Counted from the first letter of the stretch, positions 33,362-42,627 are shown. The stretch: DNA of 64,000 nt from Photorhabdus laumondii subsp. laumondii (GCF_003343245.1 NZ_CP024901.1:3782001-3846000); one strand, 5' to 3'. Program-made: numbers and translations. The notes: generated from the sequence alone by a model not told the origin.

Positions 33362-35835
33362 TTCTCAGGCTCCTTGAACGGAGTCGGCTCCAGCGTTTTT
33401 CCCGCCCAACGCGCTTTGAGATCATCTTTGGTCATTTGCAACCGCCGCTCTTTAAGAAATTCCCTCTGCTGACGGGTCACTTCGCCCACATTATGGGTGA
33501 ACGCTTTTCTATACTCCGGTCCAGCTAACAGCGTGATCAGCTCGCCGGAAGTTAAATACCGCGCGGTCACTTCCCACGTTGTGACGGGTACCTTGTCGGC
33601 GGCATCCGACAACATGTTGCCGACTTTTTTATCTTTCAAGAAAAGCAACGCTGCACCAACCGGGGTCGTCGATCCGACGACATTGCCGGCTATCGTCAGG
33701 GGTGATAAAGGCTTGTTACATTCCGTACCGAAATAAATTATCCGGTAACGGAAGTAACCGCCTTCCGGCTCGCGGGTGTCCAGAATAGAGTACATAAACC
33801 AGGCGCGGGAATCATGAACCTGATTGTCATACAGAGCGACCAACAATGACTCGGGTGACTCCTGCTGGCCGGTTTTTCCCACTGGGGCAGGCCGGAAAAG
33901 CGGTTTGACCAACGCTTCTCCCGCCGTTTTCATTTGCTGATATTCCTTAACGTCATCATTACTGTCCCATATATAGAGCATGTGGTATGCGAGAGTTTCA
34001 ATAGCAAATTGTTTTAGATTGCTTTGCTCACGACTTTCTCCCCGGTAGTCACGACCAAATTCCGCTGCCGCTTCTCGCAACTGGTTCTGGGCGGTTTCCG
34101 GGTCAAAATCCGGCACTCCCTGCATTAACAACGGCGGCGTTTTTCCTCCATCGCGAAAAAATTCATTCCACTGCACTTTCCGTTTAGCCTCGACCTGCTG
34201 TTGTGCCGCTTTTTGTGCCTGTTCACTCTGTTCATAATGCGCCTTTTTCGCATCACGATTAGGAGCCTCATGAAAAAACGGCGCACCGAGCAGCGTGCCG
34301 TTGGCGTAACGATTGATACGCCAGGCCGTCAGCCAGTTCATCTGGTTTTTCATCGCCTGTTCCAATGCCACAGAGGCCCGCACCGGTTCAAAGCGGGCCG
34401 CTTCTTCATCTGACAGGGGTTGTTGGGGCATCTCCAACCCCAGAGTCACTTGACGCCAGGCGTTGAAGCGGTTGACTAATTGTGTGTCAATATCAAATTC
34501 CCGCTGGATATCAGCACTCATTGCCCGCCACAATTGATCTTGTAAATCGTCAGGTAATACCTCCTTCGGGACCTTAAGGGGTGCCCCAGTCTGAAAGGCT
34601 GCCGCATACATTTCATGCAAAGCAATCTGTGATAACAGCAAACCATCGGTTTCACCTATTGCCTTACCCTGCTCTCCCGGTGGATAACCGCCCCCCAAAT
34701 CAGAGTGCACACCGGGATAAATCACCTCGGTGCTGCCTGTCAGGTAAGTACCGTCCGCCCGGCGAATGGAATCCATCGGGAAACACAACCGCTGTTCATG
34801 GGTCGAGACCAAGTGCACACAACGTTTCACCAGACCACCGTAAGTTTCCTCCGATGGCAGTTCCTGCGTGCCGTCTGCCCAGGCCATATGACCTTCAACA
34901 ACAGGAATCATATGGGGCACCCCGACCGACGCCACCGTGTCAAACAATCCGAGAAATTCTACGCTGATGGGTAAATTGCTATCCGGGTCTGTATCGTGTT
35001 TATGTTGCAGACACTGAGCCGGTTTTTGGCCTGCTTCTCTCGACGGCGGAAACAGTTCAGTCAGCCAGTTAACAAAAGTCCGCGCCTCCGCAGCCCCACG
35101 GGAAAAACCATACACATACAATTTCATGCCCAACAACTTACACTTACCCCGCCCGGGCTGACTGCGGGCTATCCTCAGTTCACGTTTTAAGCTCGCAAAC
35201 TGCTTATAAAACTCCTCATAGCGGTTATTGCTACCGCCCAACTCCAGCATATTCCATGTGGTTGCCATCGCTTTCAGGGATTTTTGACAAGCAACATCAT
35301 CAATTTTGTCGTTTACCAATACGCGCTTTAATACATCAATCAACCGCAGTAATGCCCAATTGATCCGGTCTTCTCCCCCGCTAGCAACCGCCAGCCCCAA
35401 TTTGCTGTAATCCAGCTCATTAATTTCCGGGAAAGGGGTTCCCACCCCGGGAATATAATACTTAAAGTACTTTCTTCCGATGCTCTCAATATTATCCAGT
35501 AACGGCTTACCTGATGCCCCTCCGGCATAACCCGCCCCAATGGTTGCCTGGAAAAGACGGACAACATTGGTCGGATGGTTAGGAACAGCCTGATAAAGGT
35601 CGTTATATAAATTATTGCCGGTGCCATCAAAAAACAGGCTGACATGCAACGTGTTACAACAGGGACGGATTACCCGGCGATTGGCGGCCAGACAAAGTTC
35701 CTGATAGTAAGCTTTTTCCTGACTGCTCTGTTGCTGACAGTTTTCCCTGACCAGATAACTCTTGGCAGGTAACCGCCCCTGAGACGGAAAAGGGGCTGGC
35801 AACCAGACAAGATCATGATGTTTTATTTCGGACAT
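33358..35835 (-). CDS. tle1: Tle1-type T6SS phospholipase effector (DUF2235)
   Basis: 825 residues. Alpha/beta-hydrolase of the Tle1 family: SLFFDGTGNN (about 66-75), nucleophile Ser245 in YGFSRGAAEAR (GxSxG), probable Asp299 in FLGLFDT and His377 in GVHSDLGGGY. Tle1 enzymes are injected into the periplasm of neighbouring bacteria and cut phospholipids (PLA2 activity in the enteroaggregative E. coli enzyme). The gene overlaps the upstream tli1 stop by 13 bases. Compared with the copy at 53580-56069 most of the sequence is nearly identical, but patches near residues 393-440, 610-650 and 710-760 differ strongly, so it is a mosaic. No PAAR gene and no vgrG accompany this copy. Confidence 0.9.
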   Translation of the reverse strand: MSEIKHHDLVWLPAPFPSQGRLPAKSYLVRENCQQQSSQEKAYYQELCLAANRRVIRPCCNTLHVSLFFDGTGNNLYNDLYQAVPNHPTNVVRLFQATIGAGYAGGASGKPLLDNIESIGRKYFKYYIPGVGTPFPEINELDYSKLGLAVASGGEDRINWALLRLIDVLKRVLVNDKIDDVACQKSLKAMATTWNMLELGGSNNRYEEFYKQFASLKRELRIARSQPGRGKCKLLGMKLYVYGFSRGAAEARTFVNWLTELFPPSREAGQKPAQCLQHKHDTDPDSNLPISVEFLGLFDTVASVGVPHMIPVVEGHMAWADGTQELPSEETYGGLVKRCVHLVSTHEQRLCFPMDSIRRADGTYLTGSTEVIYPGVHSDLGGGYPPGEQGKAIGETDGLLLSQIALHEMYAAAFQTGAPLKVPKEVLPDDLQDQLWRAMSADIQREFDIDTQLVNRFNAWRQVTLGLEMPQQPLSDEEAARFEPVRASVALEQAMKNQMNWLTAWRINRYANGTLLGAPFFHEAPNRDAKKAHYEQSEQAQKAAQQQVEAKRKVQWNEFFRDGGKTPPLLMQGVPDFDPETAQNQLREAAAEFGRDYRGESREQSNLKQFAIETLAYHMLYIWDSNDDVKEYQQMKTAGEALVKPLFRPAPVGKTGQQESPESLLVALYDNQVHDSRAWFMYSILDTREPEGGYFRYRIIYFGTECNKPLSPLTIAGNVVGSTTPVGAALLFLKDKKVGNMLSDAADKVPVTTWEVTARYLTSGELITLLAGPEYRKAFTHNVGEVTRQQREFLKERRLQMTKDDLKARWAGKTLEPTPFKEPEK

Positions 35836-36335
35836 ACTTTTGGTTCCTTCATTTCCAAGGGTTCTTTAATTGGGTAGTTCGGGCTACCGTAGGTGTTACA
35901 GGAAGTGGTAATTTTGACCTGATCACAGGGTAAGAAGTGCACTGTAATGCCGCAGGTGCGCTGCCCGGTATAATCGGGCAGCGGTACTACCTGGCTATGC
36001 TGGCGTTTCTGGGCGTTAATCTTGTCCCTCCACGCCAAATACTTCTCATCATTTTCATAACCGGGAAAGTCGTCGGAAAAAGCGACACCGGTCTCCCAAT
36101 CCACCTTAACCGTCATCCCCGGTCGCCACTTATCTGGAGCCCGATAGCAACAACCGCCACCACCGCCCTGATATGGGCCGATACTGTCGATACCCGGTTG
36201 ATCATCCACAGTGAACCGGTTAATCGCCCATTTGGTATGGTTAATGGCGATAATGATGCCTGCCTGTGCCGGAAATTGGCTACAGGCGACCAGTAGCAGG
36301 CATAAAACCGCCAGCCTCAGTTGTTGTTTTTTCAT
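35823..36335 (-). CDS. tli1: Tli1-type immunity lipoprotein (DUF3304)
   Basis: 170 residues. N-terminal export signal with a lipobox-like LLLVACSQ, so probably a lipoprotein facing the periplasm, where Tle1 attacks. DUF3304 features: AINHTKWAINRFTVDDQPGI, PYQGGGGGCCYRAPDKWRPG and several paired Cys (TCGITVHFLPCD). It directly precedes and overlaps tle1. The segment after residue ~85 (VAFSDDFPGYENDEKYLAWR) differs among the five paralogues in the window and may carry the specificity. AAGGAG lies six bases before the ATG. Confidence 0.85.
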   Translation of the reverse strand: MKKQQLRLAVLCLLLVACSQFPAQAGIIIAINHTKWAINRFTVDDQPGIDSIGPYQGGGGGCCYRAPDKWRPGMTVKVDWETGVAFSDDFPGYENDEKYLAWRDKINAQKRQHSQVVPLPDYTGQRTCGITVHFLPCDQVKITTSCNTYGSPNYPIKEPLEMKEPKVCPK

Positions 36336-36386
36336 CTTCTACTCCTTCACATTAGTGACAATCTGGACTTGAGGTGCTTGCATGCA

Positions 36387-36899
36387 TTACTTCGGACATA
36401 CTTTTGGTCCCTTCATTTCCAAGGGTTCTTTAATTGGGTAGTTAGGACTACCGTAGGTGTTACACGAAGTGGTGACTTTGACCTGATCACAGGGTAAGAA
36501 ATGTACTGTAATACCGCAGGTACGCTGCCCGGTATAATCGGGCACTGGTACGACCTGGCTATGCTGACGTTTCTGGGCTCTAATTTTTCTATCCCATTCC
36601 AGATATTTTTCTCTATTTTCATAGCCGGGAAAATCGTCGGAAAAAGCGACACCAGTCTCCCAATCCACCTTAACCGTCATCCCCGGTCGCCACTTCTCCG
36701 GGGCCCGGTAGCAGCAACCACCACCACCGCCCTGATATGGGCCGATAATATCGATACCCGGTTCACCATCCACACTGAACCGGTTAATCGCCCATTTGGT
36801 ATGATTAATCGCTTCAATGATTCCCGCCTGTGCCGAAAACTGGCTACAGGCGGCCAGTAGCAGGCATAAAACTGCCAGCCTCAGTTGTTGTTTTTTCAT
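36387..36899 (-). CDS. tli1: Tli1-type immunity lipoprotein (DUF3304)
   Basis: 170 residues from the ATG at 36899 (MKKQQLRLAVLCLLLAACSQ); an in-frame extension to 36938 is rejected because the signal peptide starts here. Same DUF3304 pattern as its neighbour, 51 bp upstream of it. It differs mainly in GIIEAINHTKWAINRFSVDG and in the variable stretch ENREKYLEWDRKIRAQ. Tandem immunity paralogues beside one lipase suggest protection against several Tle1 variants. Confidence 0.85.
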   Translation of the reverse strand: MKKQQLRLAVLCLLLAACSQFSAQAGIIEAINHTKWAINRFSVDGEPGIDIIGPYQGGGGGCCYRAPEKWRPGMTVKVDWETGVAFSDDFPGYENREKYLEWDRKIRAQKRQHSQVVPVPDYTGQRTCGITVHFLPCDQVKVTTSCNTYGSPNYPIKEPLEMKGPKVCPK

Positions 36900-37004
36900 C
36901 TTTAAATACCTACTCCTATTTACTCTATGGTGTCTCAAATACTGGCGACGTTATTAATAATTTTTACGGTCGTTGGCAGACAACACAAAACTAATAAAAG
37001 TTCG

Positions 37005-37686
37005 GCATGTCATTATCGTCATACCGGGAAATAACCTCACAGGTATTTCCCAACCGGTAGTTAACCGGATAGAAGATATTTACACAGGCCACTCACCTTT
37101 TCGCAATACATCAATGGGTGAACAGAATGAGCGATTTCTGAATTTTACTATCTTCTTAACGGGTGCCTATAAAAATCAACTCTTTTTTTCAAAAAAATAC
37201 AATTTTTAATGCACTTTCCTTTATCACCGCCGATATAACAGCATGTCGAACAGAATAATTTAAACTTCATGACAATAACATGACATTTATTGACAAAAGT
37301 AAACTGGCATTGATTGCCATAAAATGAAGGCGGCCTGAATACGCTATTTTAATCACATCCCTATGATAATAATGCCTATTTTTATTTTATCTAATAGATT
37401 ATCGCTGTTTCAGTCTCATCACTCCTTTTTAAATCTTATTCACTCCATCACGATAAAGAAGAATAATTCTCATTCATGCCACACGAATAATAAGATAGCC
37501 AATAACATCAAGAAAACCCCATAGCAATATTCCCTCTTCACTGAGAAAAGTGAAATCAGGCTTCTCACCCATATAGCCAAACATCTTCATCGGAATATCT
37601 GTAGTGATATTCATTCTGACCGCTATTTTGTTAATGAAAGCAGTTAACGGTTACGCTATTTCCTCATTTATCGCCAATCGCATGCA
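37005..37686 (-). repeat. Conserved tssM-downstream spacer, copy 1
   Basis: About 680 bp following tssM1, nearly identical to the spacers at 48030-48810 and 60953-61630. In the other two copies the spacer leads into vgrG; here the similarity stops at about 37005 (ATTATCGTCATACCGGGAAA) and tli1 follows, so vgrG is missing. It includes the word TGGCAATCAATGCCA (inverted repeat) and a 46-codon open frame listed separately. No promoter is obvious. Confidence 0.85.
37474..37614 (-). CDS. Candidate small membrane protein downstream of tssM1
   Basis: A 46-codon frame, MNITTDIPMKMFGYMGEKPD then FTFLSEEGILLWGFLDVIGY, ending LIIRVA, with a hydrophobic C-terminal half. The same frame is intact after all three tssM copies. 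No good ribosome site is seen. The first Met is Ile (ATA) in copy 2 and Met9 is Ile (ATT) in copy 3, so the true start is unclear. It may be a real small protein or the decayed end of a lost gene. Confidence 0.35.
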   Translation of the reverse strand: MNITTDIPMKMFGYMGEKPDFTFLSEEGILLWGFLDVIGYLIIRVA

Positions 37687-40600
37687 CTATTCCTCTATCA
37701 AATCATCGTCATTTACCGCTGATATTGTCGTGTGATTACCCGGCATCACTACAAAGATATTTTTCGGCAATTTAAATCCGCGCAGTTTTAATAACGCCAG
37801 CGGCCCTTCGCCCAATTCTGTGCGCAAAATCCAGGTTAACGGTAATCCATCCGGCGCGGTAAATATCAGTCGGTAACGGCTTTCATCCAGCCTCTCCGCT
37901 TTCGCCTGTGCCAGCCAGCGGATCAGCCCCCAGTTCCCCTGATAATCACCAAACAATCTCGCCCCGGCATTGACACTGGTCCACGTCAGCATCACACCCG
38001 GTTTATAGGTCTCTCCCGGCCAGCGAAAGCTCTGCCAGCTTTCCATCTGGTTAAAATAACGCAGTTTCTGCCCATCTATCGTCAGGTCAGTTTCCACCAC
38101 ATCCCGCACCGCTCTGGCCCGCAGTTCAAACCGCAATCCCTGACTGCCATCCGCAAACAACAGGTCCGATAACTGACTGAGCTGATTTATCGCCTTTAGA
38201 AAATCCGGGTTAATCTGCACGCCCTGACCATTCACCTCATCCACTACCCACTGGTTACCCGCTTTATGCAGTATCCCGCCTAACTGACGCGTCAAGAACT
38301 GCTCTATCCGCCCCGAATCTGACCGGATAAATTGCCCCAACATCGGCAATGAAATTTCACTGTCGCCACCGGCAAACGGATAACGACCCGCAAATGCCCG
38401 ATCCCAGTTGTCCACTATCGCCGTCTGCCACTGGCTATTCAGATTCGCCGTCGCCGGTTTCAATACTCCCTGCCACGCCTGCGCTAATGGCTCGACAAAC
38501 AGCGTCTGACCAAAACTCCGCCATTGGCCGCCCAGACTGGCGGCTATCAAGCGCCCATAACCCTGAGTATCGGTCAAATCAGTACTTTTCCCTTCAAATA
38601 CCGTCTTAGCCAGCGCATTCGCCATTGCCGGTGGGTCGTCGCTGTTGTTCATCTGTTGCAGTTTCAGACGCACGTCGGTTACCCGGGTCAAGAAGGTTTG
38701 TAAATTCAGGGTACTGTCCGCCTTGATTCTTCCTTCTGCCTGATTTTCTCCCATCAGCGCCAGCAACGGCCCAAAGGTTTCATCCATCGGCCCGTGCAAG
38801 CCAGCCGTCTGTTGATTAATCATTCGCGGCGTTTTTTTATTCAATAACGTTTTAGCGGATTTCACCAATGAGTCCGATAAACTCGGCCCCTGTTGCCCGG
38901 TTTCGCCCTGATAGGCCAGCGTGTTCATCAGCGCAATCAGCGGAGACTGCCGTCCATCCGCCATCAACGTTAGCTGGTCGATGACATCCGACAGGTTACG
39001 GGTTTTGTTCCAGCGCAGGCTGTTGAGAAAATCCTGCCACACCCTGGCGAAATCGGTAAAGTAACGGGCGGTCAAACGGGCTTTCAGCTCTTCGGGCGAT
39101 ACCGACGCCGAGACTGCCTGACGGTTATCACTCAGCACCCAGTCAATTGCCTCTTTACGTGACGCCACCGCCTTCGCTATCGCCTTTTGTATCCCGCCTT
39201 CCCACGCCTGACGGGTAAACATCCCCGGTATCACGTGAGAGGTGGTAAACAGCCGCGCCGCATCGGTGTCGCCGGTCATCTGCCTTAACGTCAGGTCCGA
39301 ATAATTTTTCTCCACTGATTGCAGCATCTGCTGGTAAAGCGCCGCTTCGGCATTGTGCTTACCTGGCTGGAGCAGCAACAACTGACGCACCTGTTTAATC
39401 AACGCCTTATCCGCGGTTATCCGCCATTCGGGATGCGCGGCCAGATTCTCCGCATAAAAACTCCACAAATCCCACGCCGTATCCAGCCAGACACCGGGGG
39501 CAATACCGGCCCGCTCGGGTTCATTTTCATCCAGTATCCGGGTTAAAAACACAGCATCCACTTTTTCCGGCCGCGCCATCATCAGGTAGGCTTTCAACTG
39601 GTCATGACCGGCTTGCGCCCGCTTAGCCCGCAAAGGGCTGCCCGGCGGTAAATTCACCAGCGCACTCAGTTTCGCATGCAACACCGCAGCGGCTTTGTCC
39701 CGTATCAGGCGGTTATTAACCTGCGCATAATCGGGCAGCACCGCCGTCAACAGTTTCTGATTCTGACTCAAACCAAAGCGCTCATACCACGGCACGCCGT
39801 GTTCAGCCCGGTCTTGCAGCCGGTCCACCTCGTTACGCAGATCCTTCAAGGCCATCAACTGGGCATCAGAATTCTCCGGCTGGACTTTCAGGTCAGTTAC
39901 CGCCGCCTGCACCACGGCTAGCTGGTCACGGTTGGTGAAAAAGGAGAGCATCATTCCGGCCCCCCATAACAAGCCCAGCACTATCAGGCCACGACAAACG
40001 GTCTGTGTGTGGAGCATGCCCACCCGCCGACCGTGGAAACAACGACTGCCCTCCAACACCCCCTGCCATGCCGTGTCGGGCAGCCAGATCTGCGGGAGGC
40101 GAGTCGTCTGCGCTTTAAGCGGCAAACTGAACATCAAACCCCGCAGCGACACCACATCACCATACTCCGCTAACCACGGCGTCAGGACCTGTTGCCAGTG
40201 CGCAATCCCCTGTTGTTTCAAGTTCGCGGACAGACGACAGAGAAAATCGTGGGCCGTCTTCTCCAACAGTTGCTGCATCCCGCGCTCGCGCAACGGGTCA
40301 ACCAACGTTTGTAACTGTGTCGCCACGATATCCGGGGTACAGCGTTCAGGAAAAAAACAGCCGACGGTCTGAGTGATACGACCTTCCTGAGACCAGGTAC
40401 TGTGACACACCTGCCACAGGTAGACCGGAGCCTGCCAGCGTAACTGTTGGGCCTGTTTTTGCAACATCCTCAGGGCCTTGTCCATCCATACCGGCTGCGC
40501 ACTTTGGTTTTCGGTCAGCGCCCAGACAATGGCATTGAGCGGGCGGTAACGGCGCAAGCGACGCAGGGCCATCAATTGAGCGGTATTCGGTTCCGCTTGC

Positions 40601-41058
40601 AAACTGCCGCCCCAGAGCAACAGCGTGCGATAACCCTCCTGCCAGTGCGTCGTGGTCAGCCCCGGCGCGATGGCTTCCACCTGCTCCACTTCGCCCACCA
40701 CCAGTAAAATGCGGACTTTATACCACCAGAACCGCCCGTAACGGAGGCGCATGCGATCGCCCAAGTCACTCAGTACCAAAGCAGACTGGCTGGAGCGATC
40801 CGCTGTCCGCTCGGTTTCAGGTCTGAGTTTTTTCTGCGCTTTATTCTGCCGAATATGCCACCAGACAGCATTGCCAAATAAGCCTATTAATAGGATCGGA
40901 AAAACGGTAGCGTAGGCATACCATACGGATTTAAGCAGCCCCCGTTCCTCAAGTAATGTTTGATTCAAGTAGATCAACATGAGAAATATCCCGGCAAGGC
41001 TAAGGGTAATAAAAATATACCCAAAATAGCCATATTGGTGGTGACGATTAACTTTCAT
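37687..41058 (-). CDS. tssM: T6SS inner-membrane protein TssM (IcmF family), copy 1
   Basis: 1123 residues. Two TM helices near the N-terminus (~12-32 and ~48-68), a cytoplasmic domain, a third TM near 350-370 (CRGLIVLGLLWGAGMMLSFF) and a long periplasmic part ending with the IcmF_C features WPGETYKPGVMLTWTS, GLIRWLAQA and LKLRGFKLP. TssM joins TssL and TssJ in the membrane complex. The Walker-A site is absent: ILLVVGEVEQVEAIAPGL stands where GxxGxGKT/S would be. The ATG overlaps the upstream stop (ATGA). From about residue 99 on (LGDRMRLRYG) it is almost identical to copies 2 and 3, while residues 1-98 are unrelated to those of copy 2. Confidence 0.92.
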   Translation of the reverse strand: MKVNRHHQYGYFGYIFITLSLAGIFLMLIYLNQTLLEERGLLKSVWYAYATVFPILLIGLFGNAVWWHIRQNKAQKKLRPETERTADRSSQSALVLSDLGDRMRLRYGRFWWYKVRILLVVGEVEQVEAIAPGLTTTHWQEGYRTLLLWGGSLQAEPNTAQLMALRRLRRYRPLNAIVWALTENQSAQPVWMDKALRMLQKQAQQLRWQAPVYLWQVCHSTWSQEGRITQTVGCFFPERCTPDIVATQLQTLVDPLRERGMQQLLEKTAHDFLCRLSANLKQQGIAHWQQVLTPWLAEYGDVVSLRGLMFSLPLKAQTTRLPQIWLPDTAWQGVLEGSRCFHGRRVGMLHTQTVCRGLIVLGLLWGAGMMLSFFTNRDQLAVVQAAVTDLKVQPENSDAQLMALKDLRNEVDRLQDRAEHGVPWYERFGLSQNQKLLTAVLPDYAQVNNRLIRDKAAAVLHAKLSALVNLPPGSPLRAKRAQAGHDQLKAYLMMARPEKVDAVFLTRILDENEPERAGIAPGVWLDTAWDLWSFYAENLAAHPEWRITADKALIKQVRQLLLLQPGKHNAEAALYQQMLQSVEKNYSDLTLRQMTGDTDAARLFTTSHVIPGMFTRQAWEGGIQKAIAKAVASRKEAIDWVLSDNRQAVSASVSPEELKARLTARYFTDFARVWQDFLNSLRWNKTRNLSDVIDQLTLMADGRQSPLIALMNTLAYQGETGQQGPSLSDSLVKSAKTLLNKKTPRMINQQTAGLHGPMDETFGPLLALMGENQAEGRIKADSTLNLQTFLTRVTDVRLKLQQMNNSDDPPAMANALAKTVFEGKSTDLTDTQGYGRLIAASLGGQWRSFGQTLFVEPLAQAWQGVLKPATANLNSQWQTAIVDNWDRAFAGRYPFAGGDSEISLPMLGQFIRSDSGRIEQFLTRQLGGILHKAGNQWVVDEVNGQGVQINPDFLKAINQLSQLSDLLFADGSQGLRFELRARAVRDVVETDLTIDGQKLRYFNQMESWQSFRWPGETYKPGVMLTWTSVNAGARLFGDYQGNWGLIRWLAQAKAERLDESRYRLIFTAPDGLPLTWILRTELGEGPLALLKLRGFKLPKNIFVVMPGNHTTISAVNDDDLIEE

Positions 41059-42173
41059 TGATGTAATTCCTTAGTCATTAAATAGAGGCTAGCGCTCCCC
41101 TCTGGTAATTGATTGATAACGATATGATCGCTACCGGTCAGGCTAATTGCCTCAGTTAATATGGCTGATGCCAAAAATATCGATAGCGGCCCCGGTGGGC
41201 CAAAAGTATGATCAATTAAATGAACCGAATTTTCGGTGAAAAGATTAAACGCAGAGTCATGGCTGTTAATTGTCAGTTCAGTCAGGACATCATTCGTGAC
41301 ACCCGTTATCCAAAGGTGCCGCATGTTATTTTTATCAATACGGTTATATTCAAACAATATCTGTAAGTCTTTGATTATTTCTCCGGGTAATGAAGGTAAT
41401 GTTCTTCCCATACCGGCAAGGACAGTGAGTTTTTCCTGCGTGGCAAATTTTGTCGACGAAAATAATTGAGCCGAGACAAATTCACTGTACGCTTTCTTAT
41501 TATTTTCAGAAGGCCAGCACTGGAACGCAATAACCATTATCAGCCCTTCGAAATCATCCTCATCGTATAATTTATCGATCTCATCTCGGTTTATTATCGG
41601 TAAGATGCTTATTTTCCACTGTTGATATATCGCAGATTCATAAGAAGCGTGATCGTCGGAAGCAATATAAATCTGGCGTAAAAGAGAACGATAACCCGGA
41701 CACTGTTGTTCAAAATCCTGATCCATTTTAGCCAATAATTGCCGCCTATCGCTCGATGGCAGAGATAATGCCCGTCCTTGTTCAGGAAAAGCAGGGATCT
41801 CTTCCGCATCACCTAACAGTGGCGCAATACCTTGTTGCTCAGGCGTCAGAATAATATTACCAATCACCGCCAGTTGTTTTCTGCTCCATTGCTGCCATTG
41901 GAAACGAGTTTCAGCACTGGCTTCTTCCCAAGCGTATGCTGCCGCGCAATATTGCTCATAGCGATTTAATACCGCACCAAATAATAGCAACCACACCAGA
42001 AAGGACGGTAAGCTGCTATAAATCGCCGCGTGATAGAAATCGGTGGTATCTTTTAGCACAGCGTAAACCAATGTGCCGACAATCAATATCAAAAGTAAAA
42101 TGATAAACCATAATCGATAACGCAGAGGCGACACTGCTTTAAGTTCCGGTATTTCAGGTATGGGCCAACTCAT
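41055..42173 (-). CDS. Two-TM membrane protein preceding tssM1 (unknown)
   Basis: 372 residues. Two hydrophobic segments near the N-terminus (about residues 20-42 and 52-70), then a soluble domain that includes RYEQYCAAAYAWEEASAETR. I know no named family. It overlaps tssM1 by four bases (ATGA). The gene in the same place before tssM2 (52178-53329) has the same plan, with two TM segments, a coiled W/Q/R-rich stretch (WQQWSRKQLAVIGNIIL here, VQQQWWRKHRQQIALVDYVL there) and similar length, yet hardly any identity. Its fixed place suggests a partner of the TssM N-terminus or of the adjacent effector module. Confidence 0.75.
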   Translation of the reverse strand: MSWPIPEIPELKAVSPLRYRLWFIILLLILIVGTLVYAVLKDTTDFYHAAIYSSLPSFLVWLLLFGAVLNRYEQYCAAAYAWEEASAETRFQWQQWSRKQLAVIGNIILTPEQQGIAPLLGDAEEIPAFPEQGRALSLPSSDRRQLLAKMDQDFEQQCPGYRSLLRQIYIASDDHASYESAIYQQWKISILPIINRDEIDKLYDEDDFEGLIMVIAFQCWPSENNKKAYSEFVSAQLFSSTKFATQEKLTVLAGMGRTLPSLPGEIIKDLQILFEYNRIDKNNMRHLWITGVTNDVLTELTINSHDSAFNLFTENSVHLIDHTFGPPGPLSIFLASAILTEAISLTGSDHIVINQLPEGSASLYLMTKELHQ

Positions 42174-42387
42174 AATAATAACTCGATATTATCCTGGGTA
42201 ATGGAATCGAAAACGGGCAACAACAATCATATATCACCATTGAATGCATACCCTGTTTCGCATTTAAATAAAAAATCAGGCCACCGATTAATTTAACCGG
42301 TTTGTCCTTATCATAGAACGTTAACGCTGTCACGCTTACGATTCTACTTTGATCAGTGATATGGCTGAAACCAATCATATTAAACAT
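42154..42387 (-). CDS. Small hypothetical protein in the tle4/tli4 module
   Basis: 77 residues from the third Met (ATG at 42387), placed six bases after GAGGAG; the two earlier codons overlap that site. It starts FNMIGFSHITDQSRIVSVTA and contains GGLIFYLNAKQG. No TM segment; a Cys triplet lies near the end. It overlaps the next gene by 20 bases. Good ribosome site but unknown family, so a real gene is likely but not certain. Confidence 0.45.
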   Translation of the reverse strand: MFNMIGFSHITDQSRIVSVTALTFYDKDKPVKLIGGLIFYLNAKQGMHSMVIYDCCCPFSIPLPRIISSYYYELAHT

Positions 42388-42405
42388 AATCATCTCCTCA
42401 TCTGT

Positions 42406-42627
42406 TTAATTATATAAATTTATCCATATTATGAAGGCGATAAGGGAACCACTCATGAATACAGCAGCAAAAATCAAGCGTGACGCACGCCCGTATTCCT
42501 TATCTTTAATGCATTTCTTTATCCGATAAAGAGTAAATACATCCAGTATCAGAATTATCGGCCAAGTGTAATATAGTAGTAAAAGATATATGCCTAATAC
42601 AAGTTGCCAAAGCTCAAAATGAATCAT
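42406..42627 (-). CDS. Small two-TM membrane protein after tli4
   Basis: 73 residues from the ATG at 42627 (GGGGG upstream), beginning IHFELWQLVLGIYLLLLYYT. Two hydrophobic segments flank the basic loop RIKKCIKDKEYGR. Related in layout and in the ILxLDxxxxYRIKK element to the protein at 32044-32277, which also follows a tli4-family gene. Probably an accessory to the Tli4 immunity function; unproven. Confidence 0.6.
   Translation of the reverse strand: MIHFELWQLVLGIYLLLLYYTWPIILILDVFTLYRIKKCIKDKEYGRASRLIFAAVFMSGSLIAFIIWINLYN

Noticed and set aside
37311..37325. Sigma-54 promoter (TGGCA...TTGC) in the tssM spacer
   Set aside because: Spacing between the GG and GC elements is too short by two bases, and the word is altered in spacer copy 3.
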